The position numbers were made by a program, and so were the translations under genes. Shown piece by piece: positions 1-5,386 of a DNA stretch of 5,386 nt. The notes under the pieces were generated by a model. The model ran no database searches, was not told the origin of the DNA, and was given only the letters and a program-made list of their open reading frames with translations. The stretch is from the NCBI GenBank assembly GCA_031267055.1, contig JAIRZV010000067.1:1-5386 (forward strand), written 5' to 3'. Each line of letters begins with the position of its first letter. Positions within the stretch are counted from its first letter, which is position 1. Source of the DNA: Candidatus Margulisiibacteriota bacterium. GTDB lineage: Bacteria > Margulisbacteria > Termititenacia > Termititenacales > Termititenacaceae.

Positions 1-524
1 TGGTCGACTTTCCTGAATTAGAGAGTTTTTATCTGCGTGAAAAGCAGGCGTTTACTGATAGGCGCGATGCTTATGCGGAACAGATAGGTGGAGAGTTAGA
101 ACTGCAAAAACAAATTGCGGAATTTTATGCCACACATCACATAATGAGATCAAAATATAATCCAAATGACACACGTATAATTGGCAAGCAAAAACCTCTG
201 CCTGCTCCGGTTAATTTGGAAAAATATGTAATTGAAAAGTATCCTGAATTGGCAGATGTTCAATTTCCTAAAGATATAGCTTCTATTGTTCATGTGCTGA
301 TCGTTGAAAATACTGCTAATATGAACACTGTGTCTTTAGAGCAATGGGCACCTTACGCCTATGCCGTGCTTCTTCGCCTAGAATCAGCAAAAAAATATTT
401 GGGACAAATACAAGAGATACTGGCTGATTTCCCCTCTTTGACCAGCCTGTATGTCAATGAATTGAATTTATTTACGGAAACGCAGACTCTGTACCAGAAT
501 AAAAAGCAAGCGAAAAAAGAATGA
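1..524 (+). CDS. Unrecognised protein, C-terminal part (5' end outside window)
   Basis: I do not recognise this protein. An ATG exists at 144, but the same frame is open without a stop from position 3 through the TGA at 522-524. That gives at least 173 residues, and nothing resembling a Shine-Dalgarno precedes 144, so the gene most likely enters from the left edge. The stretch before the ATG is rich in Glu, Arg, Lys and Gln (FYLREKQAF, GELELQKQIAEFY) and looks helical and soluble. The middle contains a proline-rich turn (KQKPLPAPVN) followed by alternating hydrophobic and charged segments. The tail is strongly basic (NKKQAKKE). There are no cysteines, no membrane segment and no catalytic motif I can name. 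It is A+T-rich like the neighbouring ATPase and unlike rel. It ends 11 bases before a long hairpin and is convergent with the ATPase. The alternative is a shorter 126-residue protein starting at 144; about 47 stop-free codons upstream could occur by chance, so this is not excluded. Confidence 0.65.
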   Translation, partial: VDFPELESFYLREKQAFTDRRDAYAEQIGGELELQKQIAEFYATHHIMRSKYNPNDTRIIGKQKPLPAPVNLEKYVIEKYPELADVQFPKDIASIVHVLIVENTANMNTVSLEQWAPYAYAVLLRLESAKKYLGQIQEILADFPSLTSLYVNELNLFTETQTLYQNKKQAKKE

Positions 525-535
525 TGTTTGGTGCT

Positions 536-583
536 GGAAATTTTGACTTTTTTGTACTACTGGTACAAAAAAGTCAAATTTCC
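536..583. terminator. Possible bidirectional terminator hairpin between convergent genes
   Basis: The copy C palindrome is extended outward by GGAAAT on the left and ATTTCC on the right, giving a stem of about 21 bp with one bulged T and a 5-nt loop. It lies between the stop of the left-hand gene (524) and overlaps the stop of the ATPase. A long hairpin at a tail-to-tail junction commonly ends transcription from both sides. It is not a classical intrinsic terminator, because the stem is A+T-rich and its T-runs lie inside the stem rather than after it. The function is therefore inferred from position and structure only. Confidence 0.4.
542..578. repeat. 37-bp palindrome, copy C (downstream of the ATPase)
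   Basis: This is a perfect inverted repeat: the 16-nt arm TTTGACTTTTTTGTAC (542-557), a 5-nt centre TACTG (558-562), and the exact reverse complement of the arm (563-578). It matches copy B (1830-1866) at 33 of 37 positions and copy A (1793-1829) at 32 of 37. Read on the + strand all three centres are YACTR, so the copies share one orientation. The right arm overlaps the TGA stop of the ATPase (complement of 574-576), so repeat and gene end are physically fused. Unlike the upstream copies, its -10-like segment is poor (CAAAAA), so it is unlikely to act as a promoter. Confidence 0.9.
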
Positions 584-1791
584 TCTTTGCTGAAATTTTG
601 TAAATCCAGGCAATCCGTGATTTTCGCAAAGATAATTTCCGTGTCCCTGTATGTTGTTGTTCCTGTAAAGTTTGTGGATAAGACAAACGCTCTGGCCGTG
701 TCCGGGTAACGTTTAAGAAAAGCCTTGAGGCCTTGCGGTATATTGGCGTCCGGCCAGGTGGATTTTACTTCTATAGGTGTAGACCGGCGGTTGACCAGCA
801 GAACAAAATCAACTTCGTTGCCGGATTTATCCCGCCAAAAACGCAACTCCATATTTGGCCGCAATTGCCAGAATAAGTTTAAGAACACAAAAGATTCATT
901 GACAGCGCCAAAATCTTTTCTGTTGCGTCCGGCGGAAAAGTCTTTCAGTATAGTATTCCTGATGCCAAAGTCATACAAAAAAAATTTGCGAGATTTTTTC
1001 AATTCGTTGCCGATATTCTGGGAATAGGAGCCGAGCGAAAAACAGGTGTAAGTGTTTTCCAACAGCGTCAGGTATTTTTCAACAGTACGGCTGGTCAGGC
1101 CGATTTCGTTGGCTAGACTGTGGACGGAGATCAACGAGCCTTGCCGCTCGGCCAGCAAATACAGCAGGTTGTTAAAAGCGCGGATATTTTCTTCTTTGAG
1201 CAGAGACTTAATGTCTTTTTGAATATAAGTTTCCAGCAGTTCATTCAGCAGTCTTATTTTGTTTTCTTTGCTGTCGGCATGCACCAGTCCGGGTAGGCCG
1301 CCGAAAATAAGATAATCATTGAGCGCACGAACCGGATTTTTAGTTTTGTTCTTTTGGGCATATTCTCTGACAGTTAGAGGATTGATCCTGGTGACCAACC
1401 GCCGTCCGGCCAGACTTTCTTTTAAGTGTTTGTGTATTTCTATGGACGATGAGCCGGAGGCAAAAATTTTTATTTTCTTATTGCCGTCATATATTGCTTT
1501 GAATAATTTAGAAATGTTCGGGTAATAATGAAACTCGTCGATAAAAAGCGCGTCAACATTGGCAGTCAGCATTTTGTAGATGCTGGCTTCGTCTTGATTA
1601 AACTTTAAATTGTCATTGGGCAGTTCTAAATTATAGTAACTGTAACGAAGTCGGCGTTTTTCCGCTGTTTTGGCCAGTTCTTTTAATAAAAAAGTTTTGC
1701 CGACCTGCCGCGGCCCTAACAATATAGAAACCTGCGGTAGCTCAAACTCTTTAATCAGTTCCGGCAGAATATTTCTTTTGATGTTTGGCAT
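574..1791 (-). CDS. AAA_14/DUF4143 family ATPase with C-terminal nuclease-like domain
   Basis: This 405-residue protein belongs to the widespread ATPase family described as AAA_14 followed by DUF4143 (COG1373-like); its cellular role is not established. Domains in order are as follows. An N-terminal P-loop has Walker A GPRQVGKT at residues 26-33, Walker B LFIDEF with D85-E86, a sensor-1-like ASGSSS at 111-116, and LAGRR at 127-131. The family signature GGLPG lies at 164-168 and YIQKDI at 189-194. A winged-helix-like segment spans about 222-248 (SLANEIGLTSRTVEKYL). A PD-(D/E)XK-like fold has E299, D328 (GNEVDF) and E341-V-K343. All key residues are present, and the length is normal for the family. 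The ATG at 1791 is the first possible start, because an in-frame TAG lies three codons upstream; no Shine-Dalgarno precedes it. It is convergent with the gene on its left and divergent from rel. It is bracketed by 37-bp palindromes that also carry its likely promoter. There is no signal peptide or membrane segment, so it is probably cytoplasmic. DNA binding is plausible but inferred. Confidence 0.93.
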   Translation of the reverse strand: MPNIKRNILPELIKEFELPQVSILLGPRQVGKTFLLKELAKTAEKRRLRYSYYNLELPNDNLKFNQDEASIYKMLTANVDALFIDEFHYYPNISKLFKAIYDGNKKIKIFASGSSSIEIHKHLKESLAGRRLVTRINPLTVREYAQKNKTKNPVRALNDYLIFGGLPGLVHADSKENKIRLLNELLETYIQKDIKSLLKEENIRAFNNLLYLLAERQGSLISVHSLANEIGLTSRTVEKYLTLLENTYTCFSLGSYSQNIGNELKKSRKFFLYDFGIRNTILKDFSAGRNRKDFGAVNESFVFLNLFWQLRPNMELRFWRDKSGNEVDFVLLVNRRSTPIEVKSTWPDANIPQGLKAFLKRYPDTARAFVLSTNFTGTTTYRDTEIIFAKITDCLDLQNFSKEEI

Positions 1792-1792
1792 A

Positions 1793-1829
1793 TTTGACTA
1801 TTTTATACCACTAGTATAAAAAAGTCAAA
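1793..1829. repeat. 37-bp palindrome, copy A (next to the ATPase start)
   Basis: The arm TTTGACTATTTTATAC (1793-1808), the centre CACTA (1809-1813) and the arm GTATAAAAAAGTCAAA (1814-1829) form an inverted repeat with a single mismatch. It begins two bases upstream of the ATPase ATG (complement of 1789-1791) and abuts copy B with no base between them. It matches copy B at 34 of 37 positions. Because it contains the -35 and -10 boxes of the ATPase promoter, it is in the right place to be an operator. Confidence 0.92.
1800..1828 (-). promoter_or_regulatory. Likely sigma70-type promoter of the ATPase gene (in copy A)
   Basis: On the - strand copy A reads -35 TTGACT (complement of 1823-1828), a 17-bp spacer, then -10 TAAAAT (complement of 1800-1805). 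Each box is one base from the sigma70 consensus and the spacing is optimal. The ATG begins 8 nt after the -10 box, so transcription would start at or within about two bases of it, giving a leaderless mRNA. This fits the missing Shine-Dalgarno. No experiment supports it; the call rests on sequence match and position. Confidence 0.65.
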
Positions 1830-1866
1830 TTTGACTATTTTATACTACTAGTACAAAAAAGTTAAA
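1830..1866. repeat. 37-bp palindrome, copy B (tandem with copy A)
   Basis: The arm TTTGACTATTTTATAC (1830-1845), the centre TACTA (1846-1850) and the arm GTACAAAAAAGTTAAA (1851-1866) form the second tandem unit, in the same orientation as copies A and C. The left arm is identical to that of copy A. The right arm has two differences from copy A, so internal pairing is slightly weaker. A second palindromic unit beside the first would allow cooperative binding of a dimeric regulator, which is inference. Confidence 0.92.
1837..1865 (-). promoter_or_regulatory. Second promoter-like unit toward the ATPase (in copy B)
   Basis: Copy B on the - strand carries -35-like TTAACT (complement of 1860-1865), a 17-bp spacer and -10 TAAAAT (complement of 1837-1842). 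A transcript from here would start near 1830 and carry all of copy A as a roughly 40-nt structured leader, still without a Shine-Dalgarno. It is weaker than the copy A unit at the -35 box, and it may simply be a consequence of the repeat being duplicated. Confidence 0.35.
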
Positions 1867-1907
1867 AACATAAGAAACAAGGCTGGGGCTGTTTTGGGAC
1901 GCTGAAT

Positions 1908-1937
1908 TTGATATAACTACTCTTTTCGCTGTAAAAT
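1908..1937 (+). promoter_or_regulatory. Likely promoter of rel
   Basis: A -35-like TTGATA (1908-1913) and a -10 TAAAAT (1932-1937) are separated by 18 bp in the short gap before rel. The -10 box ends 9 nt before the ATG at 1947, so the predicted transcript has no leader or only a few bases. The first three bases of the -10 box are an in-frame TAA, so translation cannot start upstream. The spacing and the absence of a Shine-Dalgarno match the ATPase and rlmD starts. Confidence 0.55.
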
Positions 1938-1946
1938 AACGGCCAA

Positions 1947-4112
1947 ATGCTCGATAAACTTTTAGAACAAGCCGCGTATCTTTCCGCCAAAGACCAAAAT
2001 AAAATCCGGCAGGCTTATCAGTTTGCCGAAAAAGCACATGGCGAGCAAAAGCGTCTATCCGGCGAGCCGTATCTGGCGCATCCCGTGGAAGCCGCGCTGA
2101 TTTTGGCGGGGCTGAAGCAGGACGCGGACACGCTTTGCGCGGCTCTCCTGCACGATGTGGTAGAGGACACCGATACGCCGGAAGAAAAAATCCGAGAATT
2201 TTTCGGCGCGGAAGTTTTGTTTTTGGTCAAAGGCGTGACCAAACTGACGGAGCTCAAAATTGCCAAGTCCAGCGCCGCTCTAAAAGAAGAAATGCACGCC
2301 GAAAACACGCGCAATATGCTGTTGGCTATGGCGCAGGATATTCGTATTGTATTTATCAAGCTGGCCGATCGTTTGCACAATATGCGCACGCTGGAATATT
2401 TGCCGCGCGCCAAACAAATTGAAAATGCGCAGGAGACCATGGATATTTTTGCGCCGCTGGCGCATCGTCTGGGACTGGGTTTGGTCAAATGGGAACTGGA
2501 GGACTTGTCTTTTCGTTATCTTGAGCCGGATAAATTTTGGCAGATCCGCGACAAGGTGGCGGAAAAACGCCGTGAGCGCGAAGACTACATTCGAGATTTT
2601 TGCGAAAAAGTGCGGGAAATCCTGCACGAAAATAATATTCACGGTGAAGTGTCCGGCCGCGCCAAACATTTTTATTCCATTTACCGCAAAATGCAGACAC
2701 AGCATTTGGAATTTGAGCAGATTTACGATCTCTCGGCGGTACGCGTGCTGGTGAACACCGAGCGTGATTGTTACGGTTTGCTGGGGCTGATCCACGCCAA
2801 ATGGAAGCCTATCCCCGGCAAGATCAAGGACTATATCGCCATGCCCAAGGAAAATAATTATCAGTCGTTGCACACGACGGTTATCGGTCCGGAAGGCAAG
2901 CAGGTGGAAATACAAATCCGTACTTTTACCATGCACAGCCAAGCGGAGTACGGCATCGCTTCGCATTGGCTTTACAAACAGACGGACAAAAGCAAAGCCG
3001 GCAGGCAGCGGCTCAAACAAAAAGACATAGACTACATCGGTAAAATGACCTGGCTGCGCCAGCTGGCCGAGGAAAAAAAGGACAGCGCGGAATTCATGGC
3101 CGATCTGAAAACGGAAATTCTTTTTGACGAAGTGTATGTCTCCACGCCCAAAGGCGACATTTACTCGCTTTGCCACGGCGCGACGCCGGTGGATTTTGCC
3201 TATCAGGTACATACCGAGGTCGGCAATCGCTGTGTCGGCGCGAAGGTCAATAACAAAATTGTGCCGCTGGACTCCGCACTGCACAATGGCGATGTGGTGG
3301 AGATTTTGACCAGTAAGACCGGCAAGCCGAACAGCGACTGGCTGTCTTTTGTGCAAAGCCCGCGTACCAAAACCAAGATCAAGAGCTGGATTACCAAACA
3401 GAACAAGCAGCAACATTTGGAAACCGGCCGCGAAATGCTACACGCTGCGCTCAAAGAATTACTACTCGATCCGGCGTTGATTTTGAATAATGAAAAACTC
3501 AGTGCACCAATTTTGAAACGCTACAACTTTCACAATCTCGACGATCTTTATATCGGCATCGGCCACGGCGATGTGGCTTCCCGCGCGGTCGCGCGGACTT
3601 TTCAGGAAAATTACAAAGAAAAAAATAAACCGCCTGCGGAGCCAAAGCAGATTTTTGAAAAACCGCGCAAGGCCAGCAGCGCCGGCGTGGTGGTGGACGG
3701 CGTGGACTCTGTGCTGATCCGTCTGGCCAATTGCTGTCACCCGCTGCCCGGCGACGCGATTGTCGGTTTTGTAACGATGGGCTACGGCATCACCGTGCAC
3801 CGCGCGGACTGCAAAAATATTAGCAAACTCAAGGAAAGAAAAATCGAGGTGTTCTGGCAAAACATGCCGCAAAATACTTATCCTGCCGCGCTGGAAGTCG
3901 CCGGCTTTGACCGCGTCGGCATTTTCAAAGATATTCTCAATGTGGTGTCCGACAGCGGACTGAATGTGCAGGAGGCCACGGCGCGCAAGAGCGGACAGGG
4001 CGAATGTAAAATTCGTTTGCTCGTGGACATCGCCGGTCTTGAACAGTTGCTGCATTTGATGGGCGTCCTGAAAAAAGTCAAAGATGTTTACGATGTGTAC
4101 CGCGTGAATTAG
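1947..4112 (+). CDS. rel: Bifunctional (p)ppGpp synthetase/hydrolase, Rel/SpoT family
   Basis: This enzyme makes (p)ppGpp from ATP and GTP or GDP, and hydrolyses it back, to control the stringent response; it is cytoplasmic and acts at the ribosome. It is full length for the long RSH family (721 residues). The N-terminal HD hydrolase domain is intact: R36, H45, H69-D70, E73-D74, D141 and N145. The synthetase domain (about 234-345) has D261 (YDLSAVR), the KIKDYIAMPK loop (292-301), YQSLHT at 305-310 and E321 in EIQIRT, so both activities should be present. A TGS domain follows (about 395-455, with VHTEVGNRCVGAKV), then a helical linker, a zinc-finger/RIS region (about 582-630) with C596-C597 and H618/C622, and a C-terminal ACT domain (647-721). 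An in-frame TAA at 1932 makes the ATG at 1947 the first start, and the next Met is residue 116. No Shine-Dalgarno is visible. One small oddity is that the usual RFKD motif reads KIKD; the basic character typical of bifunctional Rel is kept. In a genome with separate relA and spoT, this one resembles SpoT by its intact hydrolase. Confidence 0.97.
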   Translation: MLDKLLEQAAYLSAKDQNKIRQAYQFAEKAHGEQKRLSGEPYLAHPVEAALILAGLKQDADTLCAALLHDVVEDTDTPEEKIREFFGAEVLFLVKGVTKLTELKIAKSSAALKEEMHAENTRNMLLAMAQDIRIVFIKLADRLHNMRTLEYLPRAKQIENAQETMDIFAPLAHRLGLGLVKWELEDLSFRYLEPDKFWQIRDKVAEKRREREDYIRDFCEKVREILHENNIHGEVSGRAKHFYSIYRKMQTQHLEFEQIYDLSAVRVLVNTERDCYGLLGLIHAKWKPIPGKIKDYIAMPKENNYQSLHTTVIGPEGKQVEIQIRTFTMHSQAEYGIASHWLYKQTDKSKAGRQRLKQKDIDYIGKMTWLRQLAEEKKDSAEFMADLKTEILFDEVYVSTPKGDIYSLCHGATPVDFAYQVHTEVGNRCVGAKVNNKIVPLDSALHNGDVVEILTSKTGKPNSDWLSFVQSPRTKTKIKSWITKQNKQQHLETGREMLHAALKELLLDPALILNNEKLSAPILKRYNFHNLDDLYIGIGHGDVASRAVARTFQENYKEKNKPPAEPKQIFEKPRKASSAGVVVDGVDSVLIRLANCCHPLPGDAIVGFVTMGYGITVHRADCKNISKLKERKIEVFWQNMPQNTYPAALEVAGFDRVGIFKDILNVVSDSGLNVQEATARKSGQGECKIRLLVDIAGLEQLLHLMGVLKKVKDVYDVYRVN

Positions 4113-4153
4113 AACATTGGAGATTTGGGTGACCGGCGCGTAAGTAAAAACGA

Positions 4154-4162
4154 TGCTACAAT
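4154..4162 (+). promoter_or_regulatory. Possible extended -10 element before rlmD
   Basis: TGCTACAAT fits an extended -10 box (TGn followed by a five-of-six match to TATAAT). It ends 7 nt before the ATG at 4170. No good -35 box lies at the proper distance, as is common for extended -10 promoters. It would again give a leaderless transcript. The alternative is that rlmD is only read through from rel across the 57-bp gap, in which I see no terminator. Confidence 0.4.
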
Positions 4163-4169
4163 TGCCGGC

Positions 4170-5386
4170 ATGTTATTTACTGCCCGGTGCGAGGATTTTA
4201 CAGTAGACGGCGACGGCGTTGTTCGTTGCGACGGACGCGTGATTTTCGTGCCCGGTCTGGTGCCGAAGGACTTGGCCGAGATTGAAATAATCGCTGACAA
4301 AAAAAATTACCTGCTGGGCAAAATAAGAAAAATAATCGAGCCGTCGCCGGACCGGATGCAGCCGGTTTGCCGGCATTTCGGCGTGTGCGGCGGCTGTTCT
4401 TTGCAGCATTATGCTTATGCCGCGCAATTGCAATGGAAAGAAAATTTTGCCGCGCAGTCTCTGCGGCGGCTGGCCGGACTGGATTTGCCGTTAGCCAAAA
4501 TTGTGCCGTCGGAAAATATTTTGGCCTACCGCAATAAAGCGCAGCTGCCTTTCGGCAAAAACAGCGTGGTCGGTTTTTTTAAAATGAACAGTCATGACGT
4601 GGTGGATTTGCAGGAATGCCCGATACATCACGCGGATTTTCTGGTCGTAGTGGAAAGTTTCCGCCGTTTTGCGCGAGAAAAAAAAATACCGATTTACGAT
4701 GAAAAGACACACAAGGGCATTCTGCGTCATTTGGTCATTCGCAAGAGCGATTATCTAAAAGAACTGCTCGTCGGTTTGGTTGTGAATTGCCGCGAGTTTG
4801 GTCTGCGTCCCGAGTTAAAACAACTGGTCGAGGAAATAAATCAAAAACTGCAAACTTATAAAATCGTTTCTGTCGTTGCCAATATCAACCAGAAAAAGAC
4901 GAATAAAATTCTGGCTGAAAGAGTTGATAATATTCTGGGCAGTGGTTTTATTACGGAAAAGATCGGCGGATTTTTGTACAAGATTTCCTTAAACACTTTT
5001 TTGCAGGTCAATACACCACAGGCGGAGAAAGCGTATGCGCAGATTAAAGAATGGTGCGGCTTGGGAAACGCGAATATCCTTGACGCCTACTGCGGCATTG
5101 GAACTATCGCGCTGTCCGTGGCGGAGCAGGCCGCGCAAGTGCTGGGTATTGAGGAAGTCCCGCAGTCTGTCAAGGACGCCAAACGCAACGCGGAAAATAA
5201 CGGTGCGCGCAATGTTCGTTTTATTCAAGGTCAGGCGGAGAAACAAACTGTTGAGACTCTCGGCGCGCCGGAAATCATCATCGTCGATCCACCGCGCAAA
5301 GGACTGGCTGCGGAAATGGTAAGCAAAATTTTAGAGGTCAAGCCGCAAAAAGTAATTTATCTTTCCTGTAATCCGACTTCTCTGGC
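4170..5386 (+). CDS. rlmD: 23S rRNA (uracil-5)-methyltransferase, RlmD/TrmA family (3' end cut)
   Basis: This is an S-adenosylmethionine-dependent enzyme that makes 5-methyluridine in RNA; in E. coli RlmD acts on U1939 of 23S rRNA. The frame is open to the right edge after 405 complete codons, against about 433 residues in E. coli RlmD, so only the last few dozen residues are missing. The N-terminal TRAM-like domain (about 1-56) has the typical GDGVVRCDGRVIFVPG. A 4Fe-4S site is visible as C67, C73, C76 (CRHFGVCGGC) and C150 (QECPIH). YRNKAQ lies at 120-125 and FLQVN, with Q279 and N281, at 277-281. SAM motif I is ILDAYCGIGT at 303-312, and motif IV is DPPRKG at 373-378. The catalytic cysteine is C400 in YLSCNP. 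The ATG fits the family's usual N-terminus, and no Shine-Dalgarno precedes it. It lies 57 bp after rel on the same strand, so co-transcription is possible. Target specificity (U1939, U747 or both, as in RlmCD) cannot be settled from sequence; the Fe-S cluster and TRAM domain argue against TrmA. Confidence 0.93.
   Translation, partial: MLFTARCEDFTVDGDGVVRCDGRVIFVPGLVPKDLAEIEIIADKKNYLLGKIRKIIEPSPDRMQPVCRHFGVCGGCSLQHYAYAAQLQWKENFAAQSLRRLAGLDLPLAKIVPSENILAYRNKAQLPFGKNSVVGFFKMNSHDVVDLQECPIHHADFLVVVESFRRFAREKKIPIYDEKTHKGILRHLVIRKSDYLKELLVGLVVNCREFGLRPELKQLVEEINQKLQTYKIVSVVANINQKKTNKILAERVDNILGSGFITEKIGGFLYKISLNTFLQVNTPQAEKAYAQIKEWCGLGNANILDAYCGIGTIALSVAEQAAQVLGIEEVPQSVKDAKRNAENNGARNVRFIQGQAEKQTVETLGAPEIIIVDPPRKGLAAEMVSKILEVKPQKVIYLSCNPTSL

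Noticed and set aside
521..709. Small + strand frame whose ATG overlaps the stop of the left gene (ATGA), resembling translational coupling
   Set aside because: It runs through the palindrome and then antisense to the end of the ATPase. The protein shows no coherent features, and the overlap is likely chance.
1793..1866. Tandem 37-bp repeats as a tiny CRISPR array
   Set aside because: The units abut with no spacers, are near-perfect full-length palindromes, and a third copy sits about 1.2 kb away at the other end of the gene. No cas gene is present.
542..1866. Insertion sequence with terminal inverted repeats
   Set aside because: There is no transposase. The copies are internally palindromic and in direct orientation, and no target-site duplication is visible next to 542 or 1866. 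A cassette is possible, but a classical IS is not supported.
574..1866. ATPase next to rel as a toxin-antitoxin or alarmone defence module
   Set aside because: The Rel protein is a full-length housekeeping enzyme with its own promoter and intact hydrolase, not a small toxic synthetase, and the two genes are divergent. Only proximity links them.
2280..3416. Long antisense open frame (378 codons) on the - strand inside rel
   Set aside because: It lies wholly within the unbroken, motif-complete rel gene. Its composition (many His, Phe, Arg, no recognisable domain) is what the reverse complement of G+C-biased codons gives.
3462..4055. Antisense open frame of 197 codons on the - strand
   Set aside because: It is a shadow of the rel C-terminal region covering the zinc-finger and ACT domains, with no promoter or domain of its own.
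4133..4168. CCGGC and GCCGG inverted repeat between rel and rlmD as a terminator
   Set aside because: Five base pairs with a 26-nt loop and no following T-run are too weak to call.

Overview
The window is bacterial chromosomal DNA with four protein-coding genes and no RNA gene or CRISPR array that I can see. It holds the tail of an unrecognised gene (+ strand, running in from the left edge), a convergent AAA ATPase of the AAA_14/DUF4143 type (- strand), a full-length bifunctional (p)ppGpp synthetase/hydrolase of the Rel/SpoT family (+ strand), and a 23S rRNA uracil-5-methyltransferase of the RlmD/TrmA family (+ strand, cut by the right edge). I cannot place the organism. Gene architecture and protein motifs are bacterial. 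The absence of Shine-Dalgarno sequences in front of all three visible start codons is unusual and would fit a poorly studied lineage, but that is inference.

Layout: positions 1-524 are the unknown gene and 574-1791 the ATPase, tail to tail. The ATPase is bracketed by copies of one 37-bp palindrome. One copy (542-578) overlaps its stop codon, and two abutting tandem copies (1793-1829 and 1830-1866) lie immediately in front of its start codon. Positions 1867-1946 are a short divergent promoter region. Positions 1947-4112 are rel, then a 57-bp gap, then 4170-5386 rlmD. The left part (to about 1866) is visibly richer in A+T than the rel-rlmD part, so the ATPase with its palindromes looks like an accessory cassette beside a housekeeping block.

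How the pieces work together: Rel sets the alarmone level in response to starvation, and RlmD modifies 23S rRNA. Both relate to the ribosome and both look like core genes. The ATPase is a member of a widespread but poorly understood family. Its own palindromes have the spacing of a sigma70-type promoter pointing into it, which suggests self-contained expression and possibly autoregulation.

The two observations most worth pursuing are the palindrome-bracketed ATPase cassette, and the repeated placement of a TAAAAT/TACAAT -10-like box 7-9 nt before the ATG of all three genes with visible starts, which predicts leaderless mRNAs.
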